NCBI GenBank assembly: GCA_035274845.1
Contig: DATENU010000011.1
Coordinates: 1 to 64,000, forward strand
DNA: 64,000 bases
Direction of reading: 5' to 3'
Source: Chthoniobacterales bacterium
GTDB lineage: Bacteria; Verrucomicrobiota; Verrucomicrobiia; Chthoniobacterales; UBA10450
Below the pieces are notes generated by a model, which worked only from the letters and a program-made list of their open reading frames with translations, ran no database searches and had not been told where the DNA came from. Made by a program: the position numbers and the translations under genes. Below, in pieces: positions 7,629 to 14,940 of the stretch (positions are counted from its first letter, which is position 1; every line of letters begins with the position of its first letter).

Positions 7629-10070
7629 ATGGAATTTGATGCCTTCCTCTGCTACAGCCATACGGATTCCCATCTTGCCGGCCTCATAGCGGTCAGACTA
7701 AAGAAACTAATCGGCAGCGCTCGTGGTCAGCATCGTGGACGCATTTTCCACGATGTCTCAGATCTTTCGGCTGCGGCGAACTTACGCCCGACCATTCTGA
7801 AAGCCCTCGATGACTCCCGATTCCTGATTCTTCTGGCTTCTCCGAGCGCAGCGCGGTCTCAGTGGGTCAATGTCGAAGTGGAGTATTGGTTGAAGCGCAA
7901 TTCTCCCGAAACTATTTTGGTTGTTCTTACAGACGGACAAATAGTAGGCGACCGATCCGGAGTAACGCACGGCCAGCCGGCCACTACAGCCCTCCCACCA
8001 TCGCTAATCGGAGCGTTCGCTGTTAACGCGGTGTACATTGACCTGCGGTGGGCGAAGAACGCCACTGCCGATATTACCGATCGTTTCGAGTTTGCTCAGG
8101 CCGTGGCTCGATTAGCAGCCGCTGTGACCGGGCGTTCGGTTGACGATATCGTTCAGCGGAGCGCCCGACGGGTCCGCCAACGTAGGCAACTGCTAATTAT
8201 GTCAGCCGGGGTGCTGGGGCTTTTCGCGGCCGCTTTTTTTTGGCTAAGCATCCAACGGACACGTGATGCACTGGTTTTGCGTGAGAGCGCACTTCGAGCG
8301 CGCGCGGTCGCCGAGCAACTAAATCAGGAACTGACTGCTCTGCAGGCGCGCCAAACGACTCTGGAGAGCGAACTGTTATTTCGGCAACCGTTCAGCTGGC
8401 TGTCTCCTGGCAACGAAGGCCAAGGACTTTCCTTGTCGCCGCTGTTGAACAACGAGCAGCTGCGCATTCCAGATCTTTTGGCTGCTATCGGGCCCTCACA
8501 GGTCGACAATTTTGTATTCCAGCGCCTAGCGAGAGAGCGACTCCAGGAAATCGAGACTCTGAACCGCCTACTCCAAGAACAAAAAGACCGACTCCAGAGT
8601 CAGAAGACGCTAATCGATTCCCTGCTTAAACCTGAGGTGCCGAAGCAAGGAATGGTGGTTGAATTTATCAAGACCAATGCGGCGCTTCTCTCCGCTGGCT
8701 GCGCGATCACTCTCGCGTTGCTGGCGCTGTCTACGCGTTACGTCGATATCCTGCTAGGATTTGATCTCCCGATTGTGCGGAACATCGCGGCTTTATTCTA
8801 CCTGACTCGCATTGGGCGGTACCGACTCTTTTCTCGATACGAAAAGAACCTGTTGAAAGACGAACAAATGGCGGCGGCTTCCAGTCGCTATGTCGATTTG
8901 CCGTTCGAGACAAAGGGCGTAGAATGCGAAGATAAGGCTTCCCTTGCACGGGCGCTGACTGCAGTTCTGACTTTGGAAAATGCTTCCGTGATAGCTGAAG
9001 GGGGTAAAGGAAAAACGACCCTAGCGTATAAGATAGCGTTGGCAGTACTGCGCGGAGAATTGCAGCCTGAGGGAAAGCCGACGACGCCCATCGTGGTCGA
9101 TGGGTTGGAGTACGATGGAGATCTTCTCGGTTCCATTACGACCAGTCTCCAGCAGCGCAAGGTCACCATTAACCGGGAAGTCGTGAAATCACTCCTGAAG
9201 GCTGGTCACCTCTTTGTCACGTTCGATGGTTGGTCGGAAGTGCGAGAGTTTTATGTAGCGACTCAGTCGCAGACGGAGGTGGCTAACCTAATCAGGCAAA
9301 ATGCGGCGAGTCGCTTTTTATTTACTTCCCGAAATGAGCTCCCGGCTTCGCTGCAGGAGGCTCTCGGAAGAACTCGATTCTATTTGAAGGATGTGAATGC
9401 TGAGTCACTCGAAACATTCCTGAAGCAGTACCTGCCTGCGGGCACCGATGCCGCCAAACTATTGGAGGATCGCCTCCAAGATACTTCGATGGAAGTTCCC
9501 TGGACGCCGCTGATGTTACGCATGGTCGCTCGCATTTACGGGCAACATTCCAAGATCCCCACAGAACGGATCGAGCTATTTGAAGAATATTTTCATGAGT
9601 TGCTAGATGATCGCGTAGTCGGAAACGCGGACATCAGCGGTTTCACTTACTTGGTAGAACATTTGGTTCGAAGCACATTCCTTGCATCACACGGTGTTCG
9701 GGGTTTCGAGATCGAAAAAGGCGTTTCCTTGTTGGAAAACATCAAAGCCAAATTGGAAAGCTATAATATTCGGCAACTTCCGATCGACCTAATACGCAAA
9801 CTGGGCGGTGCGGGACTGTATCAGCGAAAAGGAAGTCGCATCCGTTTTTTTCACGACTCGTTTGAGAGTTTTTTTGCCGCCCGCTGCTTGTACCAGGATG
9901 TAAAGTCAGGATTAACTGAGACTTTGGCGCACTGCGCCAACGAACCACGCCTCGCCGAGCCATGGCAACTCCTGCACGAAATCGCGACTCGCGAGCGAGA
10001 TCAAAGCCTGCTGGAGCTGATGGCCCAATTGAGCCAAGCCAAAGCTATAAGATCTGAGGCTTTCGCTTAA
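7629..10070 (+). CDS. Membrane-anchored TIR-NACHT-type NTPase (candidate antiphage protein)
   Basis: 813 aa from ATG 7629, chosen because AAGGA lies eight bases upstream and MEFDAFLCYSH begins the TIR domain directly. Residues 1-165 are TIR: FDAFLCYSH, IFHDVSDLSAAANL, and SQWVNVEVEYW with Glu83 as the likely NADase glutamate. A hydrophobic segment at 187-206 is followed by coiled-coil-like stretches (about 208-250 and 295-330) and a second hydrophobic segment at 349-367. A STAND/NACHT NTPase follows: Walker A GGKGKTT (458-464), Walker B LFVTFDG (Asp533), FLFTSRNE (563-570) and the NACHT C-terminal signature FHDSFESFFAA (741-751). Only about 60 residues remain after that, so no long repeat sensor is present. 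Related TIR-STAND proteins deplete NAD on phage infection; that role is inferred. Base composition looks less GC-rich than its neighbours. Confidence 0.85.
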   Translation: MEFDAFLCYSHTDSHLAGLIAVRLKKLIGSARGQHRGRIFHDVSDLSAAANLRPTILKALDDSRFLILLASPSAARSQWVNVEVEYWLKRNSPETILVVLTDGQIVGDRSGVTHGQPATTALPPSLIGAFAVNAVYIDLRWAKNATADITDRFEFAQAVARLAAAVTGRSVDDIVQRSARRVRQRRQLLIMSAGVLGLFAAAFFWLSIQRTRDALVLRESALRARAVAEQLNQELTALQARQTTLESELLFRQPFSWLSPGNEGQGLSLSPLLNNEQLRIPDLLAAIGPSQVDNFVFQRLARERLQEIETLNRLLQEQKDRLQSQKTLIDSLLKPEVPKQGMVVEFIKTNAALLSAGCAITLALLALSTRYVDILLGFDLPIVRNIAALFYLTRIGRYRLFSRYEKNLLKDEQMAAASSRYVDLPFETKGVECEDKASLARALTAVLTLENASVIAEGGKGKTTLAYKIALAVLRGELQPEGKPTTPIVVDGLEYDGDLLGSITTSLQQRKVTINREVVKSLLKAGHLFVTFDGWSEVREFYVATQSQTEVANLIRQNAASRFLFTSRNELPASLQEALGRTRFYLKDVNAESLETFLKQYLPAGTDAAKLLEDRLQDTSMEVPWTPLMLRMVARIYGQHSKIPTERIELFEEYFHELLDDRVVGNADISGFTYLVEHLVRSTFLASHGVRGFEIEKGVSLLENIKAKLESYNIRQLPIDLIRKLGGAGLYQRKGSRIRFFHDSFESFFAARCLYQDVKSGLTETLAHCANEPRLAEPWQLLHEIATRERDQSLLELMAQLSQAKAIRSEAFA

Positions 10071-10083
10071 GAAAGGATCACGG

Positions 10084-10134
10084 GGGATCAGGGCTTACTT
10101 TCGTCACAAACTGTCACTACTTAGCTCTGATCCC
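10084..10134 (+). terminator. Imperfect inverted repeat after the TIR-NACHT gene
   Basis: GGGATCAGGGCT at 10084-10095 and AGCTCTGATCCC at 10123-10134 are inverted copies with one mismatch, separated by 27 bases and followed by a T-rich CCCTTTTCGCTTTTC. It begins 14 bases after the TIR stop. The long loop is unusual for an intrinsic terminator, so it could instead be an end of a former mobile piece: the phoD remnant begins 16 bases further on. Confidence 0.4.
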
Positions 10135-10149
10135 TTTTCGCTTTTCTGT

Positions 10150-10632
10150 AAGTTCGAGCCCGTCGGCCTGAGTTTCGTCGGTGCGTCTCTCACCAGCCCC
10201 GGCCCCATGGAAGCTAATGAGCACAATCTTAAGAAAGACAATCCGCTCCGATCGCTCTTTCTCGCGGACAAGGCGGGAGCGGAGAAGCCGGAATGGACCT
10301 TCAACATGCTGCTGAGGCACGGCGTCCGTTCGTGCTTGGAATACGCGAAGAGCTTCGATCTGGAGCGAGCCCGGTCACTCTCCAACCCGGACCTAGCTCC
10401 GCACCTCGAGTTCGTCGACCTGGGAGGACACGGTTATGCGAAGGTCCAACTGTCGGCCGATGTGATGCGCACCGAGTTTGTCTGCGTCCCGCGCCCCATT
10501 ACCCGTAGCGAAAAACCAGACGGCGGGCCAATCAGGTATCGGGTATTACACACTGTGGCACTGTGGAAAAGCGGAGAGCGCCCGCAGCTTAAGACATCGG
10601 TTCTTGAAGGGGACGCTGGACTGTCGATTTGA
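10150..10632 (+). pseudogene. 3' remnant of a second phoD gene
   Basis: The frame from 10150 (KFEPVGLSF) to the TGA at 10630-10632 matches the last 160 residues of the intact PhoD at 5228-7294, with about a dozen amino-acid differences and the same C-terminus (VLEGDAGLSI). Homology starts abruptly at phoD codon 529, and there is no upstream sequence for the catalytic core, so this cannot be a working phosphatase. An internal ATG at 10207 could give a 141-residue product, but nothing suggests it is used. Similarity is uneven: one 110-bp block is identical to phoD while the flanks differ at many positions. Confidence 0.85.
10396..10505 (+). repeat. 110-bp tract identical to phoD 7058-7167
   Basis: Base-by-base comparison shows no difference between 10396-10505 and 7058-7167, whereas both sides of the block carry frequent mismatches. 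Such a patch within otherwise diverged copies is typical of gene conversion or recent homologous recombination between two copies in direct orientation. Confidence 0.85.
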
Positions 10633-10701
10633 ATGAAACCAGCGGTCGCGGACCCGTAAGAAAGCTCCGTCTCCGGGCAGGAAGTAGCGGATCGCGCGCG
10701 A

Positions 10702-11808
10702 CTAATGCACAGGGACCTCGGAGCCGACATGCGGCTCCGGGAGATAGAAGAACAGAATGCCGACGATCAGGTAAACCGAGAGCAGCTGCACTCCCTCGAT
10801 CCAGTTCGTTTCGCCGTCGCCGCTGATCTGGAAAATAATGTAGACGGACGCAACCACGGCGAAAATTTCCGGCAGGGTAAACTCGAGGTCCATCGGGCGG
10901 CCGAAAAAGTAGGAGAGAAAAACCAGGAGCGGGGCGACGAAAAGCGCGATCTGCAGGCTCGAACCAATGGCGATGCCGACACTGAGATCCATTTTGTTTT
11001 TCATGGCCATGACGATGGCGGTCGAGTGCTCCGCGGCGTTACCGACAATCGCCACCACGATCACGCCGACAAAAACTTCCGTCACGCCGAAGGAAGCGCG
11101 GACACTTTCGATCGTGCCGACAAGAAATTCCGAGAGGACTGAAACTACCGCGGTCGCGATCACGAGGATTACCGCCGCTTTTGCGGAGCTCCAGTGCTCG
11201 ACGTGTTTATCCAGCTCCCCTTCGCTCCCGACGAAGAAATGTTTGTGCGTGCCCAGGGCGAACCAGAGCATGCAGAGGTAGGTCAGGAAAAGAACGATGG
11301 CGATGCTTAACGAAAGCTGGCGCTCGACCACCGGGCTCCACCCTTCGGGACTGGCGGCGGCGGCCATGTGAAAGACGGTCGGAATGATCAGGGCAATCGC
11401 GGCGAGGGAGAGCGAAATGACCACGGTGCGGGCGCCCGTCTTGTTAAAACGCTGTTCCTTGTGTTTGACCCCTCCGAGGAGAATCGACAAACCGAGGACG
11501 AGGAGAATGTTCCCAATGATCGAGCCGGTGATCGAAGCCTTCACCACGTTCGTCAGGCCCTTCGACAGCGCGATCCCGGCGATGATCAATTCGGCCGCAT
11601 TCCCAAAAGTGGCGTTGAGTAATCCACCGAGGCCTTCGCCCATCCGCGACGCGAGCGCCTCAGTGGCGCGCCCGATCCAACCGGCCACTGGAATAATGGC
11701 GAGGGCCGAGCAAATGAAGAGCGCGGTCGGATTGGCTATCGCGGGCCAGAAACGCAGGGCGATCGCGACCGGAACCAAAACGAGCAGCCAGTTCATCCAG
11801 GATTTCAT
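10702..11808 (-). CDS. Ca2+/H+ (CAX-type) cation exchanger
   Basis: 368 aa, polytopic inner-membrane protein with about eleven hydrophobic segments. It carries the two inverted alpha-repeats of the Ca2+/cation antiporter CAX family: [17 protein letters not shown] and, in the second half, [17 protein letters not shown] followed by [16 protein letters not shown]. Known members export Ca2+ (or other divalent cations) in exchange for protons. I chose ATG 11808 ([15 protein letters not shown]) because upstream in-frame starts at 11850 and 11892 add a non-conserved tail that overlaps the divergent cca gene. The distance to cca is about 40 bp, so the two promoters must be very close. Confidence 0.9.
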   Translation of the reverse strand: MKSWMNWLLVLVPVAIALRFWPAIANPTALFICSALAIIPVAGWIGRATEALASRMGEGLGGLLNATFGNAAELIIAGIALSKGLTNVVKASITGSIIGNILLVLGLSILLGGVKHKEQRFNKTGARTVVISLSLAAIALIIPTVFHMAAAASPEGWSPVVERQLSLSIAIVLFLTYLCMLWFALGTHKHFFVGSEGELDKHVEHWSSAKAAVILVIATAVVSVLSEFLVGTIESVRASFGVTEVFVGVIVVAIVGNAAEHSTAIVMAMKNKMDLSVGIAIGSSLQIALFVAPLLVFLSYFFGRPMDLEFTLPEIFAVVASVYIIFQISGDGETNWIEGVQLLSVYLIVGILFFYLPEPHVGSEVPVH

Positions 11809-11848
11809 CTGTTGGACTTTATCGGCTAAGATGGCGTTCGGTTCTACC

Positions 11849-13219
11849 ATGAAATCAGCGATGGAAGACACTGCTCGCGAGATCGTGCGCAAATTGCGCG
11901 CGGCGGGGCACGACGCGTACTACGCCGGCGGCTGCGTCCGCGACCTCTTGAGCGGGACGCCGCCGAAAGACATCGACATCGCCACGGATGCGCGGCCGGA
12001 AGCTGTGCAAAAGCTTTTCCCGCGAACCTACGCGGTGGGCGCGCATTTTGGCGTCATTGTCGTGCTGGAGAAGGGTTTTCAGTTCGAGGTCGCGACCTTT
12101 CGTTCGGATGGAGTTTATCTCGATGGCCGGCGACCAATCGAAGTGCATTTCGCCACCGCGAAGGAAGACGCGGCCCGGCGCGATTTCACTATCAACGGAA
12201 TGTTCTTCGATCCGGAAAAGGAGGAGATCATCGATTTCGTCGGCGGTCGCGCGGATCTGAAGGCTGGAATGATTCGCGCCATCGGCGATCCCGCCCAGCG
12301 TTTCGCCGAAGACCGGCTGCGGATCCTGCGCGCGGTCCGGTTTTCTACCGTTCTTGGATTCGAGATCGAACCCGCGACCTGGGATGCGGTCATCGCCCAT
12401 GCCGCCTCGATCAATGAGATCAGCGCCGAACGAATCCGGGAAGAGCTGGTTCGAATCTTTCTTTCGCCGAATCGCGTTCGCGGGTGGGATTTGCTCGACG
12501 CGAGCGGATTGATGCGCGCGCTTCTTCCGGAACTCGAGGCGATGAAAGGCTGCCAACAACCGCCCCAATTCCATCCTGAAGGCGATGTCTTCCAGCACAC
12601 CCGGATCATGCTGGAGTTGCTGCCTGAGGACGTTTCCCTTCCGCTCGTTCTCAGCGTTCTCTTCCACGACATCGGCAAGCCGCCGACTTCAGCGGTGGAC
12701 GAAGAAGGGCGTATCCGTTTCAACGGGCATGACCGCGTGGGCGCCGAAATGACCGAGGCGATCATGGAGCGGCTTCGATTTTCGCGCGCTGAAATTGAGG
12801 CGACGGTGGAGGCGGTTCGGCAACACATGGTGTTCAAGGACGTGCCGAATATGCGGGTCGCGAAACTGAAGCGCTTCATGGCGCGGCCGACCTTCGACGA
12901 CGAATTGGAACTTCACCGGGTCGATTGTGCGAGCAGCCACGGGATGATGGATAACTATGATTTCCTGCGGCAAAAAAAGGAGGAGTTCGCGAACGAGCCC
13001 ATCATTCCGCCGCCGCTCGTGCGCGGAGATGATTTGATCGCGATGGGAATGAAGCCAGGGCCGAAGTTCGGGGAAATTCTCGAGGCGGTTGAGACGCGGC
13101 AATTGGAAGGAGCCCTCAAAGACCGCGAGGAAGCGCTGGCGTGGGTGAAGGCGGAATTCTTGCTGAGTGAAGAGGGGGAACCTCCAACGTCCAACGTCCA
13201 ACGTCCAACGTCGAACTAA
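11849..13219 (+). CDS. cca: CCA-adding enzyme / poly(A) polymerase-family tRNA nucleotidyltransferase
   Basis: 456 aa. Residues near the start hold the class II nucleotidyltransferase fold: [13 protein letters not shown], then the catalytic DIDIAT carboxylates, RRDFTINGM and the neck region [16 protein letters not shown]. An HD domain follows ([10 protein letters not shown]). The enzyme adds or repairs the 3' CCA of tRNA. ATG 11849 or 11861 are both possible starts; the long upstream frame is antisense to the exchanger gene. The C-terminus is odd: the last residues ([12 protein letters not shown]) are encoded by the left arm of a CCAACGT-unit hairpin repeat, so the original stop seems to have been lost or moved by the repeat. 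Confidence 0.93.
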   Translation: MKSAMEDTAREIVRKLRAAGHDAYYAGGCVRDLLSGTPPKDIDIATDARPEAVQKLFPRTYAVGAHFGVIVVLEKGFQFEVATFRSDGVYLDGRRPIEVHFATAKEDAARRDFTINGMFFDPEKEEIIDFVGGRADLKAGMIRAIGDPAQRFAEDRLRILRAVRFSTVLGFEIEPATWDAVIAHAASINEISAERIREELVRIFLSPNRVRGWDLLDASGLMRALLPELEAMKGCQQPPQFHPEGDVFQHTRIMLELLPEDVSLPLVLSVLFHDIGKPPTSAVDEEGRIRFNGHDRVGAEMTEAIMERLRFSRAEIEATVEAVRQHMVFKDVPNMRVAKLKRFMARPTFDDELELHRVDCASSHGMMDNYDFLRQKKEEFANEPIIPPPLVRGDDLIAMGMKPGPKFGEILEAVETRQLEGALKDREEALAWVKAEFLLSEEGEPPTSNVQRPTSN

Positions 13220-13286
13220 GAGACGCCCCAGCTGCTTTTTTTCTGCAATTGGACGTTGGACGTTGAGCGTTGGACGTTGAACGTTC
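13183..13286. repeat. CCAACGT-unit hairpin repeat between cca and glgA
   Basis: About five CCAACGT-type heptads run from 13183 to 13216, and their reverse complement (TTGGACG units with one GTTGAGC variant) fills 13249-13286. The two arms could pair over more than 30 bases around a loop of about 32. The left arm is read as the end of cca; the right arm ends 13 bases before the glgA ATG. Repeats of this kind, giving peptides such as SNVQRPTSN, recur in Verrucomicrobia genomes as far as I know. It may end cca transcription or damp read-through into glgA. Confidence 0.85.
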
Positions 13287-13299
13287 TGTCTTCAATCCC

Positions 13300-14754
13300 A
13301 TGCGAATCCTGATGATCAGCGCAGAAGGTCCTCCGCTCGCTCGCGCTACGGCCCTCGTAGACGTGCTGGAAGCGTTGCCGCGAGAACTTCGGGCCCGCAA
13401 ACACGAGGTCGGGATCGCGATGCCGTACTATCGCGAGATCAGCGAAAACCCCGCCATCGATTTGCGGGACACGGGCATCACCGTGGACGTCCGCGTCGGC
13501 GCCAAGACGTATGTCGCGGAGTTCGTCGAAGGCCGCACCGCGGGTGGCGTCCAGACTTTCTTTGTGCGCTGCGACGAATTTTTCGGTCGCGCGGGAATCT
13601 ATGGGGAACACGGCGTGGCTTACGAGGATAACGCGGCCCGGTTCATCTTCTTTTGCAAGGCGGCATTGGAATTGGCCCGGCGGATGACCCCGACGCCCCA
13701 GATCCTGCACGTCCATGATTGGGCCGCCGCCCTTGTTCCCGTCCTGGTTTCCGAGCAGCGGCTTCCGTTTGCCACCGTGCTGACCATTCACCACCTGGCG
13801 GAGCAGGGGAGTTTCTGGGGCCTCGATTTTGAGCTGACTAATTTGCCCGAGAAATATTTCAAGCCGGCAGGCGTCGAGTATTTCGGCCGGCTCAATCTGC
13901 TCAAGGGCGGAATTGTTGCCGCCGACAAGATCACCACGGTAAGCGAGCGATACCGGCGCGAGATCCTGAGCCCCGAAGGCGGCTGCGACCTCGATATCGT
14001 GTTGCGCGAGCACGCTCATCGCCTGGTGGGCATTTTGAATGGCGCAGATTACCAGCGCTGGAATCCCGAGACTGATTACCTCCTGCCGCGTCAATTCGGT
14101 CCGGGGAATCTGCATGGCAAGACTGTCTGCCGCGACTTGCTTCTCGACGGACTCGGTCTTGCCGCGGCGCCTTCAGGTCCCGTCTTCGGAATGGTAACGC
14201 GACTTGTTCCCGAAAAGGGATTCGATCTCTTCATGCCGCTTTTGGATCGCCTCCTTTCGGACGACGTGCGCCTGATCATTCTCGGGGAAGGCGACGCCGG
14301 GTACGAAACCGCGCTCGCCATCGCCGCCCGCAAGTACCCGACGAAGTTTGCCTACCGCAGTCATTACGACGAGTCGCTGGCGCACCTGATCGAAGCCGGC
14401 GCCGACATCACCCTGATCCCGTCGAAGATCGAGCCGAGCGGCTTGAGCGCGATGTACAGCCTCAAGTACGGTGCTCTCCCCGTCGCCCGCGCGACCGGTG
14501 GCATCCAGGAGATCATCGAGGATTACGATCCGAGCATGGATGCCGGCTTCGGTTTCCTCTGCTACGAAAAAACGCCCGACGCCTTCTGGGATTCCATCAA
14601 ACGCGCCCGAGAAATCTTCCACGATCAGCCGACGTGGAGGACTCTGATGGAGCGCGCCATGGCCCGCGATTTTTCGTGGAGCGAAGCAGCGGCGCGTTAT
14701 GAAAGCATTTACGCAGAGTTGAGAGGCGCGACAGCAAAGATAGTTGCTGCTTAA
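13300..14754 (+). CDS. glgA: Glycogen/starch synthase-like glycosyltransferase (GT5)
   Basis: 484 aa, the normal size for GlgA, which transfers glucose from ADP-glucose to growing alpha-1,4-glucan. The family pattern is clear: MRILMISAEG at the N-terminus, HVHDWAAALVPV, the TIHHLAEQG region, GILNGADYQRWNP, GMVTRLVPEKGFDL, and the C-terminal EPSGLSAMYSLKYGALPV followed by RATGGIQEII with the retaining-GT ExxG pattern. One key element is changed: where GlgA has K-x-G-G-L near residue 15 for ADP-glucose binding, this protein has LARATALVDV. So it may use another donor or be impaired. ATG 13300 is the first start after the hairpin repeat. Confidence 0.82.
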   Translation: MRILMISAEGPPLARATALVDVLEALPRELRARKHEVGIAMPYYREISENPAIDLRDTGITVDVRVGAKTYVAEFVEGRTAGGVQTFFVRCDEFFGRAGIYGEHGVAYEDNAARFIFFCKAALELARRMTPTPQILHVHDWAAALVPVLVSEQRLPFATVLTIHHLAEQGSFWGLDFELTNLPEKYFKPAGVEYFGRLNLLKGGIVAADKITTVSERYRREILSPEGGCDLDIVLREHAHRLVGILNGADYQRWNPETDYLLPRQFGPGNLHGKTVCRDLLLDGLGLAAAPSGPVFGMVTRLVPEKGFDLFMPLLDRLLSDDVRLIILGEGDAGYETALAIAARKYPTKFAYRSHYDESLAHLIEAGADITLIPSKIEPSGLSAMYSLKYGALPVARATGGIQEIIEDYDPSMDAGFGFLCYEKTPDAFWDSIKRAREIFHDQPTWRTLMERAMARDFSWSEAAARYESIYAELRGATAKIVAA

Positions 14755-14833
14755 CGGCGTGTTCTCGTCCGCTCCAACCTTCGTGCCTGCCGGTGCCGAC
14801 GCGTGAATCGCCTAAACGGGACCGACTTTCGCA

Positions 14834-14858
14834 GCGCTTAAACGCTGCCGTTTAGCGC
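14834..14858 (+). terminator. Possible hairpin terminator after glgA
   Basis: GCGCTTAAACG (14834-14844) and CGTTTAGCGC (14849-14858) pair with one bulged base around a four-base loop. It sits 80 bases after the glgA stop and 82 before the Roco start. There is no clean T-run after it, so a role as terminator is only possible. The rest of 14755-14940 shows nothing recognisable. Confidence 0.35.
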
Positions 14859-14940
14859 AAGAACGCCCTTGTTACTCCTTTCCCAGACGGGGCTAATCTG
14901 GCATTGATGCTGTTGCGACAAGACCGTTCACCGAAGTTCT

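Noticed and set aside
10207-10632. 141-codon frame as a small functional gene
   Set aside because: It is the C-terminal end of PhoD without catalytic motifs; treated as part of the remnant.
13183-13286. Possible CRISPR array
   Set aside because: The units are contiguous heptads without spacers, and the second half is the inverted complement of the first; it is a hairpin repeat.
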